Positions 34,827 through 42,814 are shown, numbered from the stretch's first letter. The stretch is 42,814 nucleotides of DNA from Deltaproteobacteria bacterium (GCA_002747175.1 PDTK01000042.1:1-42814); one strand, 5' to 3'. Numbers and translations are program-made. Notes: generated by a model from the letters alone, not told the origin.

Positions 34827-35486
34827 CTACCAGTCACGGGCATGCCTGATTCCACCGAATTCAGATCCCATGTATGCCCGTGTGAAGGGCGAAAAAATCA
34901 TATGGCTCAACCGGGTAAAAGGAATCGCTGCCAGCATGATGTCCCCGGCCAGCACGTGAAAGCCCATCATCAGCGGGTAATTGAACCACTGGTGATAGGC
35001 GATGAACCCGGTTACGAAGGGCGCTGCTACGATGGCCAGGATAAGAAAATCCGACCCGGTTGTAACAAATTTTACTTCCGGCCGGCTGAGGCGCCTGACC
35101 AGGAAATAAACGGCGCCCAAAATAACGATCACGGTCATTACATCCGTCACGGCATCGGGCAGGGTACACCAACTGATGCCGAATGCTTCATTCCAGAGCA
35201 CCACGTGGGAAAGCAGAAAAATGGGGGCGGCAAGCAGGCAAATGTGGAAAGCGAAAGTGACCACCGTGAGGATGGGCTGCCGCCGCCAGCTCACCGTGGC
35301 GAAAGGCACGATCCAGTGGAAGATGGAACGCAGACTGTATCGCCAGCTCATATAGGTAAAAAGATACCGTTCTTTGTCCGCAACCAGCTTCAGCATGCTG
35401 ACGATACGGTAAATGCTGCCGCCCAAAAAAAGCATGAAGGCGACCCAGGCCAGCGGTCCACTCACAAAATTGTAGAAGCTATGCAT
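34827..35486 (-). CDS. tmcC: Tmc complex membrane subunit TmcC
   Basis: 219 residues with five hydrophobic spans (around 12-30, 75-100, 118-140, 150-172, 180-200) and several His residues in or near them (IFHWIVPF, FAFHICLLAAP, LLSHVVLW, GFHVLAGD), consistent with a NarI-like cytochrome b that carries haem and links TmcA outside with TmcB inside. AGGAGA lies before the ATG. It sits nine bases after tmcD. Confidence 0.9.
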   Translation of the reverse strand: MHSFYNFVSGPLAWVAFMLFLGGSIYRIVSMLKLVADKERYLFTYMSWRYSLRSIFHWIVPFATVSWRRQPILTVVTFAFHICLLAAPIFLLSHVVLWNEAFGISWCTLPDAVTDVMTVIVILGAVYFLVRRLSRPEVKFVTTGSDFLILAIVAAPFVTGFIAYHQWFNYPLMMGFHVLAGDIMLAAIPFTRLSHMIFSPFTRAYMGSEFGGIRHARDW

Positions 35487-35495
35487 TGGATTCTC

Positions 35496-36761
35496 CTAAC
35501 CGGTAATATCCGTAACAGGCACAATACGCCGCATGTAAGTACCGCTCTCTATGGTGCGAAGCATCAGGTGCGTACCATCCGGGCTGAAAACCGGCTCCCA
35601 GGCACCATCGCAGGCGGTATTCCAGATCTTGCCATTTACCGCATAAGTATAGCGGCCGTCTTTTTCGACCTTGGCCGCCACCTTGTTGCCGTCCGGGCTG
35701 AAAACCGGTTTCCAGACCATGTCCCAGGCATCCGGCCAGGGGGTGCCGTCCACGATCACCCGGAAGGTTTCATCATCCTTGCCCAGAGCGGCGACGCGTT
35801 GGCTGTCCGGACTGAATACGAGGTCGGTGACCAGCTTGGTGAACGTGGCTGACCAGGGCGCACCATCCACAGCCACTGTCCAGCGCCCATAGCTGGGGGC
35901 TACGATGGCGGCCAGCCGGCTGGCATCCGGACTGAAGGTCTGGTGCCACACTTGGACGAACGGCTGGTCCCAAAGGGTTTTCCCGTTTTCGGCCAACCAC
36001 CATTGCCCCTGGCTTCGCACCGGAGCGACCACCGTTCCGGTCACCGGGTTGAACATCGGCTCCCATACGGACTGGTATCGCCCGCCCCAGGTGACGCCAT
36101 CCACGGCGATGGTGTAGTCATACAGGTTGAGCCGCACTTCGGCGGCCAGATGCGCACCATCCGGACTGAATGCCAGGTTCCACACATTGACAAATCGTGC
36201 GTCCCAGGCATTGCCGTCCACGGCGGCGGAAAAACTGCCCTCTTGAAATTTGTGGATTTCTCCCGAATCCACATTTTCGAGCTGGACGGCCCCCCCCGTA
36301 TGCCGGCCGTCCGGACTCAGGGAAAAATAAGTCATGTTGACAAACAATTGATCCCACGGAGTTCCGTCGAGAACCATGGCATACTTCATGTCCTGCTGAA
36401 CCGCAGCGGCGATATGGGTGCCGTCGACGCTAAAGCGGGGTTCCCAAATGTAACCGAATTTGTTCTCCCAGGCCTCCCCGTCCACGGCCATGGTCCACTC
36501 ACCCATTTCGGAAACCAAGGCGGTGAGGCGTCCGTCGGGCGAATAACGCAGGTGCCAGATCTTGTCAAAAACGGTTTCGCCCCAAGGTTGCCCATTGACA
36601 CAGACCGTAAACTCGCCTTCGTCGATGTTGACAACAGCGGAGAGCTTCTCTCCATCGGGGCTGACATAGGGTTCCTCGACCCATTGGTATTTCTCTTTCC
36701 AGGAATCCAGTGGAATTTTCTTTTCCCCGGGTTCCCAGTCCCAACTTTGGGAATCGACCAT
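35496..36761 (-). CDS. tmcD: Tmc complex subunit TmcD (beta-propeller-like repeats)
   Basis: 421 residues, no signal peptide, thus cytoplasmic. About eight repeats of roughly 47 residues, each with W.P.FSPDG..AA, then .VDG..W...: for example WEPRFSVDGTHIAAAVQ, WNLAFSPDGAHLAAEV and WKPVFSPDGNKVAAKV. Unusually rich in Trp. This matches the WD40-like TmcD partner known from the Desulfovibrio Tmc complex; its role is unclear, possibly structural. It is transcribed first here, followed by tmcC, tmcB and tmcA. AGGAGGG lies just before the ATG. Confidence 0.88.
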   Translation of the reverse strand: MVDSQSWDWEPGEKKIPLDSWKEKYQWVEEPYVSPDGEKLSAVVNIDEGEFTVCVNGQPWGETVFDKIWHLRYSPDGRLTALVSEMGEWTMAVDGEAWENKFGYIWEPRFSVDGTHIAAAVQQDMKYAMVLDGTPWDQLFVNMTYFSLSPDGRHTGGAVQLENVDSGEIHKFQEGSFSAAVDGNAWDARFVNVWNLAFSPDGAHLAAEVRLNLYDYTIAVDGVTWGGRYQSVWEPMFNPVTGTVVAPVRSQGQWWLAENGKTLWDQPFVQVWHQTFSPDASRLAAIVAPSYGRWTVAVDGAPWSATFTKLVTDLVFSPDSQRVAALGKDDETFRVIVDGTPWPDAWDMVWKPVFSPDGNKVAAKVEKDGRYTYAVNGKIWNTACDGAWEPVFSPDGTHLMLRTIESGTYMRRIVPVTDITG

Positions 36762-36834
36762 GGTCCCTCCTTGTTGAACCGCCGTAGCACAGTCTATCAG
36801 CGGAATTCATTCGCAAACGAAAAAAGTTTCGGCT

Positions 36835-36862
36835 TTTATACTAATTTGGATCAAAATCGCAA
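36835..36862 (-). promoter_or_regulatory. Candidate promoter of the tmcDCBA operon
   Basis: On the minus strand TTGCGA (36857-36862), a 16-base spacer, and TATAAA (36835-36840), with a predicted start roughly 70 bases before the tmcD ATG. The spacer includes TTGATCCAAATTA, half of an FNR-like palindrome. Not tested. Confidence 0.4.
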
Positions 36863-36999
36863 GGGTGTTTTTTGAAACCATGCACAAAAAAAACGCTGCC
36901 GGTCAGCCAACCGAATTGTTTTCACGGGTTCGGACACGGCTCCCGCCCTCCCTCAGGAAGGCGGTTACCACGAGAGCAGAATCATTCACCCATGCAGCA

Positions 37000-37407
37000 T
37001 TAGCCATCGGGATGCCCGGCAACCAGTTCCTCCCATTGTCGGTCCAATTCCTTTGCCTTTCCGATGAGCAATTCCAATGCATCCACATCGGTTCTGGGGA
37101 TATCCAATTTTTTGGCGTAGGTGTAAATCTTGAATTTCTCGGGCAAGGAGAGGTTGCCATCCATGGCCGCGATGGCAATGGCATCTTTGAGAACCCGCAG
37201 GGCCGTGAGACGGGATACCGTCTGGGTGCCGATCTCGAAGTCTTTACCAGTTTCTTTAAGCGCATGCTCGTAGTTAACACCCATACCAATGGCCTGTTTG
37301 CGGATAAACCGGTACTCCGGCGGCCCATTGTGCCGGTTCGCTCTGGCAATGGTAATCAACATTTTTACAGACGTTTCGAACCTATCCATACCAGCCCATT
37401 TCCGCAT
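37000..37407 (-). CDS. TerB-like small protein
   Basis: 135 residues (or 129 from the ATG at 37389; neither has a clear ribosome site). All helical, no signal peptide. The segment ALRVLKDAIAIAAMDGNLSL followed by PEKFKIYTYAKKLDI resembles the TerB fold, in which an acidic residue in AxxDGxLSxxE is conserved. Between the tmc and hcp gene groups on the same strand; its role is unknown. Product call moderate, existence good. Confidence 0.65.
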   Translation of the reverse strand: MRKWAGMDRFETSVKMLITIARANRHNGPPEYRFIRKQAIGMGVNYEHALKETGKDFEIGTQTVSRLTALRVLKDAIAIAAMDGNLSLPEKFKIYTYAKKLDIPRTDVDALELLIGKAKELDRQWEELVAGHPDG

Positions 37408-37563
37408 GGCGGCGTGTTATTCTGATATCGGCATTTTTGGGGGAAAACGTTAATGCAAACAATAGCCGGGTCTGGTGAAGGTCGACATTTGAAAATAAAA
37501 AACCATGACAGGCCAAACGATCAGCCTTTTCATGGATTTCAAATTGCCAACAAACACTTTTTT

Positions 37564-38307
37564 TCAGCGTTCTTCCAGCACCTCCCCCCGCGTACGAATG
37601 GTCACCTGTCGATTGGGAACGTCCAGGCCGGCGGCGTCCATACCCTTTTTGACGATCATGGGCAGTCCCGAGCAGCAGGGCACCTCCATCACCATGGTGG
37701 TGACACTTTTCGGCCCCGCCGCTTTGAAAATTTCGGTAAACTTTTCTACGTATTCCTTGTTGTCGTCGAATTTTGGGCAGCCCATCATGACAACTTTACC
37801 GGCAATGTAATCCCGGTGCAAATTGGGAAACGCCAGGGATACGCAATCTGCCACGACTAGCAGATCGGCGCCTTTGAGAAATGGCGCCGTGGGCGGAATC
37901 AAACGAATCTGCACCGGCCAGTGGGTCAGTGCGGAGGCTGTCCGTTCCATGGTTTTGGGCACATTGGCGGTCTGACAGCCGGTCGGCGCAAAGCTCTGGA
38001 TCTGGGTGGAGGGGCATCCAAATGACATGGTGACCGGTTCGCCCTGTCTTTTTTGCGCCTGTTGGGCCTCCAGGTGCTTCTCCACAGCTTCCTCGTCAAA
38101 GTCCTCGGCCACGCGCTCGATGATCTTGAGGGCGTCCTGGGGACAGTCGCCGATACAGGCGCCCAGCCCGTCGCACAGGTTGTCGGAGATCACCTTGGCT
38201 TTTCCCTCAATAACCTTCAACGCCCCTTCGGCGCAGGCAATCACACAGTTACCGCAACCATCGCAGCGTTCTTCATCGATTTCGATTATTTTTCTGTTTA
38301 TTTTCAT
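37564..38307 (-). CDS. Ferredoxin-domain protein of the hcp operon
   Basis: 247 residues. Residues 10-60 are a double [4Fe-4S] domain: CDGCGNCVIACAEGAL has all four cysteines, but the second site reads CDGLGACIGDCPQDAL, with Leu in place of one Cys, so that cluster may be three-cysteine ligated or absent. The rest (about 95-247, SFGCPSTQ, LLVVADCVSLAFPNL, KVVMMGCPKFDDN, VPCCSGL) carries further cysteines. It likely passes electrons to or from Hcp. Third gene of the run hcp - HD - this gene (gaps 75 and 70 bp). Confidence 0.85.
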   Translation of the reverse strand: MKINRKIIEIDEERCDGCGNCVIACAEGALKVIEGKAKVISDNLCDGLGACIGDCPQDALKIIERVAEDFDEEAVEKHLEAQQAQKRQGEPVTMSFGCPSTQIQSFAPTGCQTANVPKTMERTASALTHWPVQIRLIPPTAPFLKGADLLVVADCVSLAFPNLHRDYIAGKVVMMGCPKFDDNKEYVEKFTEIFKAAGPKSVTTMVMEVPCCSGLPMIVKKGMDAAGLDVPNRQVTIRTRGEVLEER

Positions 38308-38377
38308 GACTACCTTGTTTTTTCTGGACAGACACCAAGTATCTGAGACAAAGGCGCTAAGTGCTAACGCGCAAAAG

Positions 38378-39118
38378 CTAATCGCTTATTTGGGGAAGCA
38401 ACGTTTTACGGGCTTCCATGCGGCCGCTTTCGGTCAAAAACGTATCCGCAATTATTGACGCGATCTTATCGGATGAAATTTTTTTTTCCTTTTTTGCTTC
38501 TTCCAGATTGGCGATCCAGCCCGCATCGTGGATCACCTTGTAATTGAGGGTTTCCGGTTCGTGCGGCTGGTGGTAGCGTCCGACGATGTCGCAGACCTCC
38601 TCCACCAGGGGTGGCTTGGCACCCAGTTTTTCCAGGATCTCGCGGGCCACGACCGCCCCCTCCTGTTTCTGGGTTTTCGCATCGCCGCTGCCGTCTTTTT
38701 TTTCTCCCCCCGCAGTACCGATATTGTGGAGGTAGGCGGCACACAAAACAACGGCTGGGTTGCTGCCTTCGGCCTGGCCGATGCGTTCGGCGTAGCGGGC
38801 CACCCGTGTTGCATGGCCGATGCGCTTGAAGTCGCCCCGTAAATAGCGCTTCATTTCAATGGCCACCCGATCCTTGAGCAGGTCGTCCGCGTTGAGCAGA
38901 AAGGCCTCGGGCAGGGTGCCGATACATTGCTCGGCATATTGGCAATATGCTGCACAACCGAAATCCATGTTCGGATTGACGAAACGATGTTGACATTCGG
39001 GGCACTTGCGGGCCGTGTCGTCTTTGAAGAACTCCACGCTGGCACCACATTCGGGGCACGACACTTCGTAGATGGCGCCGGGTTTCCAATACTGCGTATC
39101 CTGTCCGGGGCATTTCAT
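38378..39118 (-). CDS. Zinc-ribbon plus HD-domain protein
   Basis: 246 residues. The amino end has CxxC pairs (SCPECGASV, KCPECQHRF) forming a zinc ribbon, and then CAAYCQYAEQC. Residues 95-220 are an HD phosphohydrolase: HATRVARYAERIGQAEG, CAAYLHNIGTAGG and IVGRYHQPHEPE, followed by VIHDAGWIANLEEA. The usual HD pair at the second metal site has become HN (AYLHNIG), so metal binding may differ from the classical site; the later HD (VIHDAG) is present. Possibly a nucleotide phosphohydrolase. It follows hcp by 75 bp and shares its transcript. AGGAG precedes the ATG. Confidence 0.8.
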   Translation of the reverse strand: MKCPGQDTQYWKPGAIYEVSCPECGASVEFFKDDTARKCPECQHRFVNPNMDFGCAAYCQYAEQCIGTLPEAFLLNADDLLKDRVAIEMKRYLRGDFKRIGHATRVARYAERIGQAEGSNPAVVLCAAYLHNIGTAGGEKKDGSGDAKTQKQEGAVVAREILEKLGAKPPLVEEVCDIVGRYHQPHEPETLNYKVIHDAGWIANLEEAKKEKKISSDKIASIIADTFLTESGRMEARKTLLPQISD

Positions 39119-39193
39119 GGGAGTTCTCCTTTGCCGATCGTTCTTTGTTGCCGGCTGCCGGGACGTTTGACCCGACAGCCGGTTCGGCCACGA

Positions 39194-40822
39194 TTATCCG
39201 AGGATGGCTTTCAGGTCCTCGTCAGGCGTCCCAATGGGCATGATGTTGAAATTTTTTACCAGCACGTCCAGCACATTGGGCGTAATGAAGGCCGGCAGGC
39301 TGGGGCCCAGGCGGATGTCCTTGATCCCCAGGTGCAGCAGGGAAAGCAGGATCACACAGGCCTTTTGTTCGTACCAGGACAGGATCATCGAGAGCGGCAG
39401 ATCGTTGACCCCGCACTCGAAGGCTCCCGCCAGGGCTACGGCGATCTGGATGGCCGAATAGGCATCGTTGCACTGCCCCACGTCCAGCAGGCGCGGAATC
39501 CCCCCGATGTCTCCCAAGTCCTTGTCGAAAAAACGGAATTTACCACAGGCCAGGGTTAGCACGACGCAGTCCTCGGGAATCTTTTCGACCAGTTCGGTGT
39601 AGTAATCGCGTCCCGGCTTGGCGCCATCACAACCGCCAACCAGGAAAAAGTGGCGGATGGCCTTGTTTTTGACCGCTTCGATAACCGTGGGTGCTACGCC
39701 CATAACCGCATTTCGGGCAAATCCGACCATGACCTGCTTGCCCTCGGTGTCCGCTTCGAAGCCGGGCAGTTCCAGGGCCTTTTCGATGGCCGGGGTGAAA
39801 TCCTTATCGGAGATATGGGTTACGCCAGGCCATCCTACCAGACCGCTGGTAAAAATATTGTCCTGATAGGACTTCTTGGGCTTCTGGATGCAGTTGGTGG
39901 TCATGACGATGGCACCGGGAAAGGCAGCAAACTCTTTGGCCTGGTTCTGCCAGGCCGTACCGTAATGGCCGTAGAAATGGCTGTATTTTTTCAGTTCCGG
40001 ATAGCCGTGGCAGGGCAGCATCTCGCCATGCGTATATACGTTGATACCCTTTCCTTCGGTCTGTTTCAAGATCATGTCCAGATCTTTAAGGTCGTGACCG
40101 GAAACCAGGATGGCTTTGCCCTTCTTGGCACCCAGGGGAACGGGGGTGGGCACCGGATGGCCATAGGTGCCGGTGTTGCCGGCGTCCAGCAGTTCCATGG
40201 CTTTGAGGTTCACTTCGCCGCATTTCAATGCCAGCCCCACATATTCGTCAGCGCCCATGTTGTCGTCCAGGGTCGCTGCCATGGCCTCATAGATGTAATT
40301 ATAAACGGAATCGTCTTCCTGGCCCAAAATGCGGGCATGGTCGGCATATGCGGCCAGGCCCTTGATGCCGTATATGATAAGTTCTCGCAGGGAAAGGATA
40401 TCCGGATTGACGCTCTCGTCGGCCTTGATGCCCACTTTCTCGCCCTGGGCCACCATACCGGCCTGGTCGGCAGCAGGAACGAAGGTGGCCGGGCCCTCTG
40501 CAAAGGCCACATTGCCGCCTGCGGTCTGGACCCTGGCCTTGAGCGCATCGCGATGTTTGACTGCGGCATTGATCATGGCGACGAAGCGGACCGGGTCGAA
40601 GTCCACATTGGTCAGGGTCGAAAAAATTGCCTCACAGGTAAATTTGTTGATTTCCGGGTCGCTGACATTGACTTTCGCAGCCTCTACGGCCACCTGGGAG
40701 ATGCCTTTGACCGCATAAATGAGAAGGTCCTGAAGGGTCGCTACATCCGGCTGTTTCCCGCATACGCCGATTTTTGTGCAGCCTTGGCCTTTTGCCGTCT
40801 GTTCACATTGAAAACAAAACAT
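39194..40822 (-). CDS. hcp: Hybrid cluster protein (hydroxylamine / NO reductase)
   Basis: 542 residues, full length. Amino-terminal cysteine set MFCFQCEQTAKGQGC ... GVCGKQP ligates the [4Fe-4S] (or [2Fe-2S]) cluster. Hybrid-cluster ligands appear farther on: KAILVSGHDLKDLD, GEMLPCHGYP, MTTNCIQKP, VGGCDGAKPGRDYY, DVGQCNDAYSAIQIA and ILSWYEQKA. It reduces NO to N2O or hydroxylamine to ammonia; protects against nitrosative stress. AAGGAGG before the ATG. The operator for HcpR is 115-128 bases upstream. Confidence 0.97.
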   Translation of the reverse strand: MFCFQCEQTAKGQGCTKIGVCGKQPDVATLQDLLIYAVKGISQVAVEAAKVNVSDPEINKFTCEAIFSTLTNVDFDPVRFVAMINAAVKHRDALKARVQTAGGNVAFAEGPATFVPAADQAGMVAQGEKVGIKADESVNPDILSLRELIIYGIKGLAAYADHARILGQEDDSVYNYIYEAMAATLDDNMGADEYVGLALKCGEVNLKAMELLDAGNTGTYGHPVPTPVPLGAKKGKAILVSGHDLKDLDMILKQTEGKGINVYTHGEMLPCHGYPELKKYSHFYGHYGTAWQNQAKEFAAFPGAIVMTTNCIQKPKKSYQDNIFTSGLVGWPGVTHISDKDFTPAIEKALELPGFEADTEGKQVMVGFARNAVMGVAPTVIEAVKNKAIRHFFLVGGCDGAKPGRDYYTELVEKIPEDCVVLTLACGKFRFFDKDLGDIGGIPRLLDVGQCNDAYSAIQIAVALAGAFECGVNDLPLSMILSWYEQKACVILLSLLHLGIKDIRLGPSLPAFITPNVLDVLVKNFNIMPIGTPDEDLKAILG

Positions 40823-40936
40823 GGTGTTGCCTCCTTGGGGGGGTTGATGTCCTGATTGTCGATTTCGTTATCGCTGTTTTCGAACAGCTTTTTCAAAATG
40901 TCGCTTATCCTTTATCTTTTTCTGTCACGATTTTCC

Positions 40937-40950
40937 TTGACCTGTGTCAA
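40937..40950. promoter_or_regulatory. HcpR-type operator between hcp and hcpR
   Basis: TTGAC-CTGT-GTCAA, a perfect 5-bp palindrome with 4-base spacer, in an A/T surround (CC before, AAAA after). Crp/Fnr-family regulators bind such sites; this spacing and half-site match what I remember of HcpR motifs in sulfate reducers. Centred about 121 bp upstream of the hcp start and 163 bp upstream of hcpR. Confidence 0.75.
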
Positions 40951-41106
40951 AAAAATCATTTTTATCATCGGAATATCAACCATATTCAAAATTCGAAGTT
41001 GGATGTTCGAAGTTGAACGTTCATTGGTATGGCTTCTAACCCCGGGCCGGACCTGGCAAGCCAACGGACCGGCTGCCAGCCGTTTCGAGAAGCAGAAATT
41101 CATGCG

Positions 41107-41796
41107 ATGAAAACAATCAGCCGGATACTGGCCATCACCCCGCTTTTCAAAGGCCTCTCAGAATCAGAACTGGATGAGATCAGCGTCATCGCCATCGACC
41201 GGCAATACCAGCGCGGGCAGTCCATTTTTATGGAAGGAGATCAGGCCGACGGTTTTTACATCGTGGCCGCCGGTCGGGTGAAAATTTTTAAAACATCCCT
41301 GGATGGCAAGGAGCAGATCCTGCACATCTACGGCCCGGGCAATCCTTTTGGCGAGGTGCCGGTCTTTTCTGGTTCGCGGTTTCCAGCCAACGCCCAGGCC
41401 CTGGTTAAAAGCCAGGTCATCTTCCTGCCCCGTACGGACTTTGTGCGCCTGATCGCCGAGCACCCCTCCCTATCCATGAACATGCTGGGTGAATTGTCCA
41501 TGCGGTTGCGCCAATTCACCATGCAGATCGAAAACCTCTCATTGAAAGAGGTGCCCTCCCGGCTGGCATCCTACCTGACCGTGCTGGCCGAAGAACAGGA
41601 GGGAACGGACGAGATCTCCCTGTCTATTTCCAAGGGCCAACTGGCCAGCCTGCTGGGGACCATTCCCGAAACCCTTTCACGGATCTTCGCCAAAATGACC
41701 GCTCAGAAACTGATCCGGGTGGAGGGCAAAAAAATCCACATCCTGGACAAGTCTGGCCTGGAGGATTTGGTGGTCGCCGGGAAACTGGCCGAATAA
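41107..41796 (+). CDS. hcpR: Crp/Fnr-family regulator HcpR
   Basis: 229 residues from the ATG at 41107 (MKTISRIL); the frame is open 26 codons further upstream but lacks conserved sequence there. Residues 10-125 are a cyclic-nucleotide-binding fold (GQSIFMEGDQADGFYIVAAG, HIYGPGNPFGEVPVFSG), then a long helix (LSMRLRQFTMQIENLSLKEV) and a winged helix (KGQLASLLGTIPETLSRIFA). The recognition helix has GTIPETLSRIF like other HcpR. It activates hcp on NO/nitrite exposure, probably through haem (family knowledge). Divergent from hcp. Confidence 0.92.
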   Translation: MKTISRILAITPLFKGLSESELDEISVIAIDRQYQRGQSIFMEGDQADGFYIVAAGRVKIFKTSLDGKEQILHIYGPGNPFGEVPVFSGSRFPANAQALVKSQVIFLPRTDFVRLIAEHPSLSMNMLGELSMRLRQFTMQIENLSLKEVPSRLASYLTVLAEEQEGTDEISLSISKGQLASLLGTIPETLSRIFAKMTAQKLIRVEGKKIHILDKSGLEDLVVAGKLAE

Positions 41797-41892
41797 ACCC
41801 CATCATTGCATAAAAAACGGAAAAAATACCCATTCACGGAATAGAAGGAACCCATACCATTTATAAAGTACAGATAGGCAGTTGGTGTGCTT

Positions 41893-42507
41893 TTACCGGT
41901 TGGTACCATCGCATCGGGCTGCCAGTTCCTGCGCGGATTGTTCCGGGACTGTATCGGCCCACACCCCGCCCAGAACGGCAACCCCCCAGAAGCCCAAGGC
42001 ACCGGCTTCGGCGATCCGCCGACCGTCAATGCCACCCAGGGCCACCACCCGCCGATCGGTCCTAGCAAGAAACGCAGCCAGTTCCCGGCGATCGAAGGTG
42101 GTCCGGTAGCCCGGCTTGGAGATACTGTCGTAGATGGGACTGAGAAAGGCATAGTCCAGCAGATCACCGCTGCTGGAAATATCGGCGATGCAGTGAAAAG
42201 CCGATGAAATGCGGCAGTTCGGATGCTTTTGCCTGAGCCGCTGCACCGCCAGCGGATCAGCGATCCGCTGGCGTTCGGTGAAGTGGATGCCACCGATATC
42301 GCACCGGTCCAGCAGGTCCGGATGGCCATGAACCATGATGCGCAGATGCAGGTCTACGGGGATCCGATGAAGGTACGCAGCCAGCGCTTCACGGCTGTAT
42401 TCCGGCTTTCTCAAATGGAAGTCCGCAGACGTCCGTTGCAGAATCCGGCGGACCACCTGATGTTCATCGGGAAAATCGTCGGGTGGGGAAATGATGATTA
42501 GCTGCAT
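41893..42507 (-). CDS. Thiamine-phosphate synthase-like (ThiE/TenI) protein
   Basis: 204 residues, TIM barrel of the TenI/ThiE type. Motifs: QLIIISPPDDFPDEHQ, FHLRKPEYSREALAAYL, HGHPDLLDRCDIGGIHFTER, the phosphate-binding FLSPIYDSISKPGY, and VVALGGIDGRRIAEAGALGF. A true ThiE joins HMP-pyrophosphate and thiazole phosphate; TenI-like members isomerise the thiazole. The HLRKP and SPIYDSISK pattern is closer to the ThiE/TenI mixed subgroup, so the reaction is not certain. No TPP riboswitch seen upstream; instead a structured repeat lies 20 bp before the start. Converges with hcpR. Confidence 0.85.
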   Translation of the reverse strand: MQLIIISPPDDFPDEHQVVRRILQRTSADFHLRKPEYSREALAAYLHRIPVDLHLRIMVHGHPDLLDRCDIGGIHFTERQRIADPLAVQRLRQKHPNCRISSAFHCIADISSSGDLLDYAFLSPIYDSISKPGYRTTFDRRELAAFLARTDRRVVALGGIDGRRIAEAGALGFWGVAVLGGVWADTVPEQSAQELAARCDGTNR

Positions 42508-42526
42508 TAACCTGGTCCGTTTTATC

Positions 42527-42602
42527 GTAAGCGTTCACCTTGAAGTATGCCCATACGTCTGCGTGCCCGAAGCCGTGCATCTGCGTTCGCCCTGTAAACG
42601 CT
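42527..42602 (-). repeat. Structured leader-type repeat, copy 4 (deleted form)
   Basis: GTAAGCGTTCAC joins directly to CTTGAAGTATGCCCATACG and GTGCCCGAAGCC, then CGCCCTGTAAACGCT. Compared with copy 1, about 33 bases between two CAC triplets are missing, as expected from recombination or slippage between short direct repeats. 20 bp upstream of the thiE-like start. Confidence 0.8.
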
Positions 42603-42814
42603 GATATGGTTGAACATCTGTCAATAGAAAAAACTTGTCCAGACCAAAATAAATTGGGTCGATATTTTTCATCGAGCGCTTGGATAGAGGCGGGGTCCGC
42701 TTTGACCATTCTGCCGCAGGTGTGAACCACATAGCCCATGGCCGCAGTGATCATATGACAAATACGATGCCCAGCAATCATGAATGATCACGCCTCCGTA
42801 TCGGGGAATAATTC
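42603..42814 (-). other. Right-edge stretch, possible broken small ORF
   Basis: On the minus strand an ATG at 42781 opens MIAGHRICHMITAAMGYVVH, then KADPASIQALDEKYRPNLF and SGQVFSIDRCSTI, and at about 42602 the frame runs into the structured repeat, so the true end is lost. No family recognised. It may be the amino part of a gene interrupted by the repeat. Confidence 0.35.

Noticed and set aside
42464..42781. 105-codon minus-strand frame at the right end
   Set aside because: Its second half is the structured repeat read as protein; only the first part might be a gene fragment.

Overview
The window looks like chromosomal DNA of a sulfate-reducing Desulfobacterota, most likely a Desulfosarcina/Desulfococcus-type member of the Desulfobacterales. 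The evidence is a complete Tmc transmembrane redox operon (tmcDCBA, with a tetraheme cytochrome c3), a glutaryl-CoA dehydrogenase closely resembling the non-decarboxylating enzyme of Desulfococcus multivorans, an Hcp/HcpR nitrosative-stress locus, and many short interspersed repeats. The species assignment is inference from family knowledge; no search was run.

Layout. 1-2200: a possible broken reading frame at the left edge, tRNA-Arg(TCG), a secreted LPP20-like protein and a TPR lipoprotein. 2295-5092: ahcY and metK (S-adenosylmethionine/S-adenosylhomocysteine cycle), separated by a 99-bp repeated element. 5248-7255: response regulator, double universal stress protein and cytidylate-kinase-like protein, a probable operon. 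7438-8302: vapBC toxin-antitoxin with a palindromic operator and a frameshifted small gene. 8403-14761: an antiporter co-transcribed with a 1598-residue sensor kinase (Rossmann-like domain, six tandem 151-residue PAS units, GAF, PAS, kinase core). 15177-20669: a degenerate YchF-like protein, glutaryl-CoA dehydrogenase, a short Rho paralogue, a nitroreductase and a YchJ-like protein. 21053-25240: GNAT acetyltransferase, a DUF523/DUF1722 protein and a graveyard of broken transposases plus a DruA-like (DUF4338) relic. 25243-30252: fetAB and rfbBACD (dTDP-L-rhamnose). 30395-32511: HD-GYP response regulator and a Na+/Ca2+ exchanger. 32555-32990: two repeats around a vapC relic. 32995-36761: tmcDCBA. 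37000-41796: TerB-like protein, then the hcp operon (hcp, HD/zinc-ribbon protein, ferredoxin-like protein) divergent from hcpR with a perfect TTGAC-N4-GTCAA palindrome between. 41893-42507: thiE-like gene.

The most interesting non-coding material is interspersed repeats. A structured family (four copies: 7282, 19986, 32555, 42527) sits 20-45 bp upstream of the start codon of a minus-strand gene in every case and always in the same orientation. A 99-bp element (3823 and 16354) has a terminal hairpin with a compensatory base-pair change between copies. A third family has arms like TTTCGTAAAAAGTC and GACTTTTTACGAAA. I could not identify any of these as a known riboswitch or named repeat.

I do not see a clear, intact, previously undescribed multi-gene defence or metabolic system. 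The DruA-like piece is a relic. The best candidates for new biology are the two structured repeat families, the antiporter/multi-PAS kinase pair, and the degenerate YchF and short Rho paralogues.
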